A stretch of 22,032 nt of DNA from W11650 sp963545585 (GCA_963545585.1 CAUUKX010000028.1:1-22032), one strand, 5' to 3'. Counted from the stretch's first letter, positions 7,030 to 14,397 are shown. The notes: generated by a model not told the origin, from the letters alone. A program made the numbers and translations.

Positions 7030-8214
7030 TTAATTTTTTACAACGAAATCCAATAAATGAGCATCTGCAATGGGGATTTCATGTAAAAGTTCCAGAGTTT
7101 CGCTGCTTAGGATAAGTAAAGATTCCTGCCGCATATTGGAACGAATCAGATAAATTTCTTTTTCGTGGCAGTCTTGATACAGCAGACGATATTCGCTTTG
7201 CGGCTCCATATAATCTTTTTCTAAAATTTGAAATTCAGGAATTGCCCGAAAAAACATTAATCCCAATAAGATACCTTTTGTTTGGCTACGGACGGCATAC
7301 AACGCTGTAGTTTCATTTAAAAAAAGTGGCTGACAGCTTTCCAGATAAAATTGTGCTGGAGCAGGAATGTCTTGAAAAGGCAGGTAAGTTTGATAGTTAA
7401 AATTCTGGTCATAAACATACAATTCTCCGCCGCTGAATTCATTTAAGATAAAGGCATATTCTTTTGTGGCATAAAGAGGAATTAAATCGGCATTTTTTTG
7501 TGGTGAAAGGTAGCTGACACTTTGCTTTTCTAAATCAATTACTCCCACTCCAAAATTTTCATAAGTTTCTTTATATTGTCCGCTGTTGGCGTAAAGAATT
7601 TTATCTTGAAATTGTACCAGAGGAAGCGATCGAGGTACATTCCCATATTCTGTTTCAAAACTTTCTTTAGTAGTAGCATCAGAAATTGACATCTGAAAAC
7701 TTTGGGTCAAAGGATTATAATTTTGCTCGCCGGTCTTGTGTGAAACCAAGGTCTGAAAAAGGATGTCCTTGCCATAATGTAGTATATGGCTGACACCGAC
7801 AATATAATCAAAATAATCCAAAGTCACCTTATGAAACTTCTTATAAGTAAGTTCATAAATATAGTAATAGTTATCAAAAGTCGCCTCTCCAAAAAGAGAA
7901 ATATATAACCGCTCTAAGTCATTTGGTTTTTGATGTACTTCCATCCTGCGAAAGCTTTTATCTTCTATTTCATACTGCCGAATAAGGTCTCCTTTTTTAT
8001 TGATTTCCTTGACGATAGTATTGTTTTGATTCGCTCTGATATCGGCGGGATAATATAATAAGTAGTTTTCTTTGCCGCTCGAAATTGGCTGAAAATTTTC
8101 AATGCCGTTTATTTTCAAAGTTTTTGCGGATTGAGTATGCAAACTGCGGCAAGCGGCTAAAATCAAAATGATTGTTATCATCATTATTGCAAATGATATT
8201 TGTCTTTTTTTCAT
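7030..8214 (-). CDS. Putative lipoprotein, function unknown
   Basis: A 394-residue protein opening with a hydrophobic signal and the lipobox ILAAC, lipidated Cys22, hence a membrane-anchored extracellular lipoprotein. The rest is rich in Tyr, Phe and Asn with recurring short beta segments (NYLLYYPADI, NYYYIYELTY, EYRLLYQDCHEKEIYLI) that suggest a beta-propeller or similar all-beta fold. No family is recognised and no catalytic residues stand out. CAGGTG precedes the ATG. It is A+T rich, isolated on the minus strand, and similar in style and setting to the lipoprotein at 1715-2779, though no strong sequence match between the two is obvious by eye. Confidence 0.65.
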   Translation of the reverse strand: MKKRQISFAIMMITIILILAACRSLHTQSAKTLKINGIENFQPISSGKENYLLYYPADIRANQNNTIVKEINKKGDLIRQYEIEDKSFRRMEVHQKPNDLERLYISLFGEATFDNYYYIYELTYKKFHKVTLDYFDYIVGVSHILHYGKDILFQTLVSHKTGEQNYNPLTQSFQMSISDATTKESFETEYGNVPRSLPLVQFQDKILYANSGQYKETYENFGVGVIDLEKQSVSYLSPQKNADLIPLYATKEYAFILNEFSGGELYVYDQNFNYQTYLPFQDIPAPAQFYLESCQPLFLNETTALYAVRSQTKGILLGLMFFRAIPEFQILEKDYMEPQSEYRLLYQDCHEKEIYLIRSNMRQESLLILSSETLELLHEIPIADAHLLDFVVKN

Positions 8215-8578
8215 AACACACCTGATATTTTTTGTAGTTTTTATTTTGCTTTAGTTGCGGTTGTTAAAAAATTTGCTCATTATTTTTTTATGGGCAATAC
8301 TCCTTTGAGTTAATTAATTTCGCTCTCTTTTGTTAAAAATATCGCAAAAAAAAGAGGCTGTCAAGGTTTTTATATAATTTTTAGAAAAAGGACAAATTGT
8401 TGAAAGCAGAGTTTATGCACAGGCTCTTTGAGGAGAATGGAGAAAAAAAAGATGGCAGCAGATCTTAACAATATCTTTATCCATGAAGTGCTATGATACA
8501 TTCATACAGCGCAGATAAAAAATGTGATTTTTCTGCGCAGCAGTTGAGTTTATTATTTTTAAAGTACAAAGGAAAGAG
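8215..8578. other. AT-rich divergent intergenic region
   Basis: No gene is seen. It contains a TATAAT-like box at 8373-8378 without a matching -35, and an imperfect hairpin at 8509-8538 (GCGCAG/CTGCGC plus an A/T inner stem) in the leader of the CPBP gene. Promoters for both flanking genes are presumably here but cannot be assigned. Confidence 0.5.
8509..8538. repeat. Hairpin upstream of CPBP protease gene
   Basis: GCGCAG at 8509-8514 pairs with CTGCGC at 8533-8538, and an inner A-run pairs with a T-run. It lies 41 bases before the start codon. There is no U-tract, so the role is unknown. Confidence 0.4.
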
Positions 8579-9472
8579 ATGAAAATGAAAAAAAGAGAAT
8601 TGGCGTTAAATATTTTTTTGGTCTTGGTGTATACGGTCAGTGTTTTGGTATTTACCAACCTGCTGCTGATGGCGATGATAAAAGCGTATGATGCGACACA
8701 TGCCCCGTGGCTGAGCTGGTTTGTCGAAACGGAAGATATCAACCGGTTTGATACCGTTAAATCGATTTTGATGATTATTCCGGCGTATATTTTATATCGG
8801 AAATTAAACAAGGTTCATCCGCAGGCGGCAGTAAATTGGAGTGCTAAAAAAGGAATAGCATTAAGCTTGGTAGCCGGAATTGGTTTTGGCGGAATTTCGT
8901 TTTTATGGGTTGTTTTTGTGCGGAATGTATTGGCAAAGATAGACTTTATAGGTCAAAGTCTGAAGGGGCTGGAAGCTTCTTCTGGCATGAGCTATACGGC
9001 GGAAATGATGTTTTTTGCAATATTGGCAGGCGGAATCCTTGCCCCTATCTTGGAGGAACTGATTTTTCGGGGACTTATCTTCCGGACACTGGAAAAAATC
9101 GGCTCTGGACGGATGGCATTGTTTGTATCCGCATTCCTGTTCGGGATTGCGCATATGTCTTTTGTTCAGAGCGTTTATACCTTTATCATGGGCTTAATTG
9201 CTGGAATTATTTATCTGAAAACCAGAAACTTATGGTGGCCGATTATTATGCATATCACCATCAACAGCATAGCTGCGATGAGAGATTGGATTTCCGCTTC
9301 GCCGTATCAATATATGATTGGAATCTGGGAAAAAGTGGCGCTGGTTATGATAGTGCCGACCCTTTATTTAGTGTATCAATTAGCCCGCAGCACCGGCGGA
9401 AATGCCTTAGAGGAGCCGGCAGCGGACGCTCAACTGCCAGTAAATGCTCAACCGGCAGGGAATGAAGAATAA
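8579..9472 (+). CDS. CPBP family intramembrane metalloprotease
   Basis: Polytopic membrane protein of the CPBP (CAAX-like/ABI, formerly CAAX_protease) family. The signature is complete: Glu159-Glu160-x3-Arg164 in LEELIFRG, His192 in FGIAHMSF and His225-x3-Asn229 in MHITINS, the expected metal and catalytic residues. Hydrophobic helices precede and follow these (around 8-32, 60-75, 93-115, 142-157, 180-210 and 330-equivalent near the end at 240-258). The last 30 residues are Ala/Pro/Asn-rich and hydrophilic. Family members process prenylated proteins, bacteriocin leaders or membrane proteins; the substrate here is unknown and no bacteriocin gene is adjacent. ATG 8579 and ATG 8585 are both possible, with AAAGGAAAG favouring the latter slightly. 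A terminator follows. Confidence 0.88.
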   Translation: MKMKKRELALNIFLVLVYTVSVLVFTNLLLMAMIKAYDATHAPWLSWFVETEDINRFDTVKSILMIIPAYILYRKLNKVHPQAAVNWSAKKGIALSLVAGIGFGGISFLWVVFVRNVLAKIDFIGQSLKGLEASSGMSYTAEMMFFAILAGGILAPILEELIFRGLIFRTLEKIGSGRMALFVSAFLFGIAHMSFVQSVYTFIMGLIAGIIYLKTRNLWWPIIMHITINSIAAMRDWISASPYQYMIGIWEKVALVMIVPTLYLVYQLARSTGGNALEEPAADAQLPVNAQPAGNEE

Positions 9473-9526
9473 ATTCAAAAAAATCTATCAAGCATAAATG
9501 GGCATGTCGCCAAAGAATTAAGTTAT

Positions 9527-9552
9527 AAGCCTCTCCCCAAAGGGGCTTTTTT
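9527..9552 (+). terminator. Terminator of CPBP gene
   Basis: CCCC (9535-9538) and GGGG (9542-9545) form a compact stem, with an alternative AAGCC/GGCTT pairing, followed by CTTTTTT. It lies 55 bases after the stop. Confidence 0.65.
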
Positions 9553-9619
9553 AATCCTATTTGATATTTTATATTTTTTTCCATTCTAAGTGGCTGTGAG
9601 TATGCGAATTTCTTTAAAA

Positions 9620-9682
9620 TGCCAAAACGCCGAAAAAAAAGCTGCCAAAATGCCGAAAAATGATTGCTAAAGTGCCGAAAAA
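9620..9682. repeat. Three 18-bp iterons with 22-23 bp period
   Basis: TGCCAAAAYGCCGAAAAA-type units begin at 9620, 9643 and 9665 (third copy TGCTAAAGTGCCGAAAAA). The two-helical-turn spacing would place all copies on one DNA face. They lie immediately upstream of the start codon of the ATPase remnant and look like an operator for it. A related sequence, 15 of 18 bases, is at 17982-17999. Confidence 0.6.
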
Positions 9683-9712
9683 GTGCTATGATTCAGCGTA
9701 AGAGGTGAGAAT

Positions 9713-9817
9713 ATGAAAGAATATAAACTGCGTATCGCAGATGAAATACTAAAGGACAAACCTCAAAAAAGGCTGCTGCAAAATCAGTATTTTGCAGCAG
9801 CCTTTGGAATTCAATAG
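9713..9817 (+). pseudogene. 5' remnant of AAA-type (DUF4143-like) ATPase gene
   Basis: An ATG at 9713 with AGAGGTGAG before it opens a frame of 34 codons. The first 16 residues, MKEYKLRIADEILKDK, resemble the N-terminus of the AAA_14/DUF4143 ATPases of Clostridia, which continue into an IEGPKWCGKTTT-type Walker A. Here the similarity stops at once and the frame runs into the terminator hairpin of the opposite gene, ending in TAG at 9815-9817. The Walker motifs and the rest are missing, so no ATPase can be made. The promoter region with iterons is retained. The family assignment rests on recalled family resemblance over only 16 residues. Confidence 0.45.
9768..9805 (-). terminator. Terminator of BspA-like SLH gene
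   Basis: A perfect 17-bp stem (9768-9784 with 9789-9805) with a 4-base loop is followed on the minus strand by TTTTTT, 50 bases after the stop of the 9855-12593 gene. Confidence 0.85.
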
Positions 9818-9854
9818 GATGGTCAAATTGGAAAGAAAACGAATGATTTATGTC

Positions 9855-12593
9855 TTATTTCATAATAGCTTGAACCAGTCTTTGCAGTAATGCTGCGATT
9901 TCGGCACGAGTGGCTTTGCCCTGCGGGTCAAACATTTGATTGCCCTTGCCCTGTAAAATACCGGCCTGCTGCAAAGCGATAACGGCTTCTTTGGCCCAGC
10001 CGCTGATTTGAGTATCATCGGTAAAGGCGGCTTTCGCTTGAACCGCCGGCAGTTCATAGCCCAGATACTTGGCAAAGCGGAATATCATGGTTGCAATCTG
10101 CTCCCGGCTGATGGGCTGATTTGGTGCAAAGCTGCCCATTTGCGTTCCGCTGCTGATACCGGCTGTCTTAGCCCATTCTGCAAAGCTGCGGTAATACGCA
10201 TCCGCCGGTACATCGCCAAAGCTGCTTGCCGAATAATCCTGCTCGTTGACATTGCCCAGCCGTCCCAGCGCGGTAATAAACATTGCTCGGGTCATCGCTT
10301 CATTCGGAGCAAATTCCGTTTCCTTGATGCCCTTTAATATGCCTAATTTATTAACGAACTGAATGCTTTCCTTTGCCCAGTGCTTTTCGGTATCGACAAA
10401 AGCAGTCGGCGCAAGGTTTTCGCTTTTTGTGAGTTTCTCGGTCAAAGCAGTTTTGACTGCGGTTAAGGTCTGCGGAGTAGTATGTTCTTTGCCCGGCTCT
10501 TTGGGATTGTTCTTGTCTGCCGGCTTATTTGGGGTACTTGGTGTACTTGGCTTATTTGAAGTATTCGGCGTATTGGGGGTGCTTGGTGTACTTGGTTCAC
10601 TTGGCACATAAGGTGTTACTGAGGGCGGCGTTGCCGTGCCGGGATTACTCGGATTGCCGGGAGTTCCCGGAGTACCCGGAACAGGGGGCGTTACCGAAGG
10701 CGGTGTTGCCGTGCCGGGATTGCTGGGATTACCGGGTGTACCCGGAGTTCCCGGAGTACCGGGGGTAGTGCCGGGATTGCTGGGATTGCCAGGAGTTCCC
10801 GGGGTCGTTCCCGGATTGCCGGGAGTAACCCCCGGTATGGTTGTGCCATCTGCCAGATGGACGGTTGTATATCCTAAAAGGTCATTGAAATCGGCAATTT
10901 CGATGTTATCCCAATCTGCTTTTACTCCATCATAATAGATATCACGGAAATTATAGCTTTGAAAAGCATCTTTTTCGATTTTTTTAACACTCTTCGGTAA
11001 AGTTAATTCTTTAAGAGATAAGGAGTGAGAAAAGGCTTCACTCCCTATTAAAACAACACTGTCGGGCAATACTAATTTATCTAAATTGCACCATGAAAAA
11101 GTTTCATCCTCAATTACGCTGACTCCATTCGGAATATTTATTTCTTTTAATTTGTTGCAACCAAAAAAAGCTCCATTTCCTATTGATATAACACTGTCCG
11201 GCAATGTCAGTTTAGATAAACTAAGGCAACTTGAAAAAGTTTGACTTTCAATGGTGCTAATGCCATCCGGTATGTTTATTTCTTCTAAATTATCACAACC
11301 CCCAAAAGCATCTCTGCCTATTGCCACAACACTATTGGGAAGCATTAGTTTAGTCAAACTTTTACATACACTAAAAGCCTCGCTTCCAATTGTCTTGAGG
11401 CCATTTGGGATATTGACTTCTTCCAGTTTTCTGCAATTGTAAAAAGCGTGTTCTCTTATCGTCTTAATACTATTAGGTAATGTTACTTTTATAAGATTTT
11501 CGCAATCCTCAAAAATGCCCATAAAATCTCCACCAATTGAAGTAACAGTGTATGTCTGGCCATTAGGTTTTATCGTATCTGGAATCACGGCATTTGTTAT
11601 CGCTTTATTCTTACATTTAAAAAACTCTGCTGTCATTTTTGTATTATTTAGGCGGTATTCAAAATCATCGATTATAACGGTTTCTTGGCTTGAATAGGCG
11701 GGATTTCCCGGTATTGTTGTTCCGTCAGAAAAATGAATCGTTGCTTTTCGCAAATCATCGTTGCCAAAATCTCCGATTTCAATGTTGTTCCATTCCGCTT
11801 GCGTTCCGTTGTAGTAAATATCGTTTAGTTTACGACAATCTCCAAAATTGTCTTCGATTTTCTTTACGCTTTTTGGGATTGTGATTTCTGTAAGTTCACT
11901 ACAGTAGCCAAAAGTTTTGCTTTTGATTTCCGTAATGCTCTCTGGCAGTTTTACTTTGGTTAAGGCATAACAGCCATAAAAGGCTTTATCCTCAATTCTG
12001 TTGACTCCATTCGGTATTGTTATTTCTTCTAATTTAGAGCAATATGCAAAAGCATTTGTTCTGATTTCGGTAATGCTGTCAGGTAAGATTAATTGGGTTA
12101 AACTTTGACAGCCAGAAAAAGTGCCATCTCTAATCACACGGACACCGCTTGGTATCGTTAATTTTTCCAATTTTCTGCAATTATGAAAGGCATTTTTTCC
12201 AATTGAGATAATGCTGTCAGGTAAATTTATTTTAGTTAAATTAGTACACTGTGAAAAAGAAGAGTCTTCAATCCATTTAATTCCATTTGGCAGTGTTATT
12301 TCTATAATATGTGCGTTGTCGTGATGAAAAGCAGTTGATCCAATAGAAGCAACCGCATAACTTTTTCCGTTATATTCTATCTTATCTGGAATCACGATAT
12401 GGGTTATACTTTTATCCTCAAATCCGAAAACTTCTGCTACCATTTTAAAGTCAGATAATTTGTACTTTAAGCCGTCAATTGTTATAGGATCCCCCGCCAG
12501 CGCCGTATTTTGAAACAGCCCCAAAGAAAGGGTCATTACCAGCGCCAGCAATAGGGACAGTAGTTTCTTGGGTTTCGTTTTTTGATGATTCAT
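9855..12593 (-). CDS. BspA-like leucine-rich-repeat surface protein with SLH domains
   Basis: A 912-residue secreted surface protein. Signal peptide 1-33 (cut after ALA). Residues 37-296 and 306-588 are two copies of one module: a cap (IDGLKYKLSDFKM; IDDFEYRLNNTKM), then about 8-9 LRR_5 (BspA/TpLRR) repeats of the form LPDSITEIxxxAFxxCxxLxxI, then a closing block (IYYNGTQAEWNNIEI; IYYDGVKADWDNIEI) ending DGTTIPG. Residues 589-705 form a Pro/Gly/Thr linker with tandem TPGTPGNPSNPG units. Three SLH domains (about 731-778, 790-842, 854-905) would anchor it to the secondary wall polymer. BspA-like repeats bind host proteins or mediate adhesion in known cases; the ligand here is unknown. AAAGGAG precedes the ATG. 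It lies 51 bases after the membrane-protein gene, so probably one operon. Confidence 0.92.
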   Translation of the reverse strand: MNHQKTKPKKLLSLLLALVMTLSLGLFQNTALAGDPITIDGLKYKLSDFKMVAEVFGFEDKSITHIVIPDKIEYNGKSYAVASIGSTAFHHDNAHIIEITLPNGIKWIEDSSFSQCTNLTKINLPDSIISIGKNAFHNCRKLEKLTIPSGVRVIRDGTFSGCQSLTQLILPDSITEIRTNAFAYCSKLEEITIPNGVNRIEDKAFYGCYALTKVKLPESITEIKSKTFGYCSELTEITIPKSVKKIEDNFGDCRKLNDIYYNGTQAEWNNIEIGDFGNDDLRKATIHFSDGTTIPGNPAYSSQETVIIDDFEYRLNNTKMTAEFFKCKNKAITNAVIPDTIKPNGQTYTVTSIGGDFMGIFEDCENLIKVTLPNSIKTIREHAFYNCRKLEEVNIPNGLKTIGSEAFSVCKSLTKLMLPNSVVAIGRDAFGGCDNLEEINIPDGISTIESQTFSSCLSLSKLTLPDSVISIGNGAFFGCNKLKEINIPNGVSVIEDETFSWCNLDKLVLPDSVVLIGSEAFSHSLSLKELTLPKSVKKIEKDAFQSYNFRDIYYDGVKADWDNIEIADFNDLLGYTTVHLADGTTIPGVTPGNPGTTPGTPGNPSNPGTTPGTPGTPGTPGNPSNPGTATPPSVTPPVPGTPGTPGNPSNPGTATPPSVTPYVPSEPSTPSTPNTPNTSNKPSTPSTPNKPADKNNPKEPGKEHTTPQTLTAVKTALTEKLTKSENLAPTAFVDTEKHWAKESIQFVNKLGILKGIKETEFAPNEAMTRAMFITALGRLGNVNEQDYSASSFGDVPADAYYRSFAEWAKTAGISSGTQMGSFAPNQPISREQIATMIFRFAKYLGYELPAVQAKAAFTDDTQISGWAKEAVIALQQAGILQGKGNQMFDPQGKATRAEIAALLQRLVQAIMK
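10493..10832 (-). repeat. Tandem repeats encoding Pro/Gly/Thr linker
   Basis: Low-complexity coding repeats within the BspA-like gene. The clearest unit is about 78 bp (26 residues: GTPGTPGNPSNPG, then TATPPSVTP and VP), present twice, plus shorter PGT/PNT triplet arrays. Such tracts are prone to length change by slippage. Confidence 0.7.
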
Positions 12594-12644
12594 AGAAATC
12601 TCCTTTGGTATAGTTGTTATTGTTTTTTAGTTGCTTTTTTTGTT

Positions 12645-13235
12645 TTATTTTTGCGTTTCTTTCCTTTGGCTGCTTTGGTCGGCGTTAATGGTGTCTTTGG
12701 TATCTTCTGTTTGTGTTTTTTCAGGTTGTTCTTTCAATTTTTTGATGTAATTTGCTAAGTATTGTTCCATATAAGTGCATTTAAAAATTAGGATTTCATC
12801 TTTAGTCCTTCTTTGGAATTCTAAAAGCAAAAGTATAAAGCAGATAATCACTGCTATAAATACAGTGATTTTTATACCAGCGTTACTAACTGGAAAAACA
12901 GCAGATGCAGATGGATTAAGCGCTAAAGCAATAGCTGAGAGAGCATCGGAAAGTGTGCCAGCAATTGATGAAATTATAACGGCATACAAAGCGAAAGATA
13001 TTGAAGCACTTCCAATATTGGCAATAAACTGTTCTTTTATTGCTCGTATCTTCGACAAATCTTTTTCTGCTTGTCCTAAGTCAAGGTTCTGAATACGATA
13101 ATATTGATTGATAAATCTTTCCATTTTTGGAATAGCTTCATCATATTCTTTCAATGCCGATTTATTTGCCTTTGACATTGAAAGGATGCAATCTAAATCT
13201 TCTAACTTCAGCGGTTGATTATGATTTTCTTCCAT
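12645..13235 (-). CDS. Hypothetical two-TM membrane protein
   Basis: No family is recognised. A 196-residue protein with an N-terminal soluble helical segment (1-70, with coiled-coil-like KMERFINQYYRIQNL), two hydrophobic segments at about 76-106 and 120-140, and a C-terminal charged tail (KEQPEKTQTEDTKDT and onwards) rich in Gln, Thr and Lys. Both ends are predicted on the same side of the membrane. TAGGAGGTCGT precedes the ATG. It is the first gene of the leftward pair with the BspA-like SLH protein (51-base gap), so it could assist its display or anchoring, but that is guilt by association. A+T rich. Confidence 0.6.
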   Translation of the reverse strand: MEENHNQPLKLEDLDCILSMSKANKSALKEYDEAIPKMERFINQYYRIQNLDLGQAEKDLSKIRAIKEQFIANIGSASISFALYAVIISSIAGTLSDALSAIALALNPSASAVFPVSNAGIKITVFIAVIICFILLLLEFQRRTKDEILIFKCTYMEQYLANYIKKLKEQPEKTQTEDTKDTINADQSSQRKETQK

Positions 13236-13359
13236 ACGACCTCCTATTGGTTTTTAATATTTTTTCTCTTTCCTATGTCTATTTGCTTATACTGCATCAT
13301 TATGCCTATTTTTTCCCTATGCCCCCTTTCTTTTTTTGCTTTGCACTCAGGTTCAAATT

Positions 13360-13600
13360 GTCCTAAAAAGTGTACTTTTGGGGACAACCTATTTTGGAAA
13401 AATGAAATATTAAAAAAACATTAAGAGAAAAATGGAAGAAAAACGATTTATAATAAAAAAATCTTTTAATAAAAGGATTTTTTATACTTTTTCGGCACGA
13501 TTTCTTTTTAATTGTTTTTTAATTTTGGGTCTTGTTTTGTCCCAAAATCTATGCTACAATCCTAAACAGAAGCCGTCCCAAAAAGTACACTTTTTGGGAC
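13360..13600. repeat. Inverted pair of 26-bp palindromic sites
   Basis: The reverse complement of 13360-13385 matches 13575-13600 at 24 of 26 positions. Each copy is itself a palindrome of the form GTCCC-A-run-GT..AC-T-run-GGGAC. The central dinucleotide is GT in the first and AC in the second, so the two have opposite polarity. They flank 189 bp. Size, symmetry and position next to a serine recombinase gene suit crossover sites; the right copy also forms part of a terminator-like hairpin. Confidence 0.55.
13532..13560 (+). promoter_or_regulatory. Promoter-like sequence inside palindrome-bounded segment
   Basis: TTGTTT at 13532-13537 and TACAAT at 13555-13560 have a 17-base spacer. It points right, into the hairpin at the recombinase 3' end, where no rightward gene exists. 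If the segment were inverted it would point left toward the operon starting at 13235. Confidence 0.4.
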
Positions 13601-13605
13601 GGCTT
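13570..13605. terminator. Terminator-like hairpin at recombinase 3' end
   Basis: A perfect 16-bp stem (13570-13585 with 13590-13605) with a 4-base loop abuts the recombinase stop. It encloses the right-hand 26-bp palindrome. On the plus strand it ends in CTTTT; the minus strand lacks a U-tract. Confidence 0.55.
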
Positions 13606-14217
13606 TTAACGGCTCCGATTTCGGCGATATTCCTGTAAACAGCGATAAAATCCGGTTCTGCTTAGGCCGCTTTTAGCCAAGGCTTCCGGCAGGGACACTT
13701 CCCGGCGGTCAAAGGCGGATAGGATTGCTTCAAAGTTCGGCGGCACGGACTTTTTGGGACGGCCGAAGCGAACGCCCCGCGCCATAGCGGCAGCAATGCC
13801 CTCTTTTTGCCGGGCACGGATATTAACCCGCTCGCTTTCGGCAACAAAGGATAGGATTTGCAGGACTAAGTCAGCGATAAAGTTTTCCATTAAATTTTGA
13901 TTTTTTCCACGGCGAGTGTCAAGCAGGGGCATATCAAGGACGCAGATATCAGCCCCAATCTCTTTGGTCAAAAGATACCACTGTCGCTGAATCTCGGCAT
14001 AGTTTCGGCCTAAACGATCAATGCTTAGGATATAGAGCAAATCTCCCTTTTTTAGGACTTTTAGCAGCTGCAAGTAGGCAGGACGGTCAAAGTCCTGACC
14101 GGACTTGGCATCCAAAAAGATATTTTCCGACCGGATTTTTTGAGCCTGAAGTGCCAGCATTTGCCGGTCGGCGTTTTGGTCAAAACTTGATACACGGGCA
14201 TAGCCATAGGTTTTCAT
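13606..14217 (-). CDS. Serine recombinase (resolvase/invertase family)
   Basis: A 203-residue small serine recombinase of the Tn3-resolvase/DNA-invertase type. The catalytic Ser10 lies in YGYARVSSFDQ with Arg8; SIDRLGRN (about 65-72) supplies the second Arg cluster; the long E helix (about 105-135, ending SERVNIRARQKEG) and hinge FGRPKK follow. A C-terminal helix-turn-helix (SLPEALAKSGLSRTGFYRCL) completes it, so all domains are intact. AGGAGGAAAG precedes the ATG. No transposase accompanies it, which argues against a Tn3 transposon and for an invertase or a stranded resolvase. The inverted 26-bp palindromes just downstream are candidate sites. A 15-base sequence in the hinge region (13749-13763) is identical to part of the right-hand palindrome. 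Confidence 0.92.
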   Translation of the reverse strand: MKTYGYARVSSFDQNADRQMLALQAQKIRSENIFLDAKSGQDFDRPAYLQLLKVLKKGDLLYILSIDRLGRNYAEIQRQWYLLTKEIGADICVLDMPLLDTRRGKNQNLMENFIADLVLQILSFVAESERVNIRARQKEGIAAAMARGVRFGRPKKSVPPNFEAILSAFDRREVSLPEALAKSGLSRTGFYRCLQEYRRNRSR

Positions 14218-14368
14218 TGCTTTCCTCCTGATTTAAACTTAATTTTCTATGTTTACTGAACGGTATTTTTATTAACGGGCCATAACAGGTTATGAAAGGA
14301 TACAGACCGGGAGATTAGGACATTATCCTATATGGCTTATAGTTAATGGAAAATTCAAAAAAATTTAC

Positions 14369-14397
14369 TTGAAAAAGATTCCGCCCTATGTTAAAAT
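14369..14397 (+). promoter_or_regulatory. rpsB-tsf promoter
   Basis: TTGAAA at 14369-14374 and TAAAAT at 14392-14397 have a 17-base spacer. The leader to the rpsB ATG is about 100 bases. Confidence 0.65.

Larger units (their letters stand above)
9473..9854. other. Intergenic region with iterons and a gene remnant
   Basis: No intact gene. In order it holds the CPBP terminator (9527-9552), three iterons (9620-9682), a 5' remnant of an ATPase gene (9713-9817) and the leftward terminator of the BspA-like gene (9768-9805). Confidence 0.6.
13236..13605. other. AT-rich region bounded by inverted palindromes
   Basis: No gene. It contains two near-identical 26-bp palindromes in inverted orientation (13360-13385 and 13575-13600), a rightward promoter-like sequence (13532-13560), an 8-bp inverted repeat around its -35 (13522-13529 with 13541-13548) and an imperfect A/T hairpin close to the centre (13455-13483). 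Confidence 0.6.

Noticed and set aside
8373..8378. TATAAT box as a promoter for the CPBP gene
   Set aside because: No acceptable -35 lies 15-19 bases upstream.
8905..9465. Rightward frame of 186 codons in another frame
   Set aside because: It overlaps the CPBP protease gene, which has all family motifs. The alternative product is Cys/Tyr-rich nonsense.
10493..10832. Direct repeats that could suggest a CRISPR array
   Set aside because: They lie in frame inside the BspA-like gene and encode Pro/Gly/Thr triplets. There are no uniform unique spacers and no cas genes.
10636..10935. Rightward frame encoding a collagen-like Gly-x-x repeat
   Set aside because: It is the antisense of the Pro/Gly/Thr linker; complementing PGT codons automatically gives Gly/Val/Pro triplets. 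It has no ribosome binding site.
13432..13638. Rightward 68-codon frame in the palindrome-bounded segment
   Set aside because: It runs through the terminator hairpin into the antisense of the recombinase, and its content is what AT-rich DNA gives by chance.
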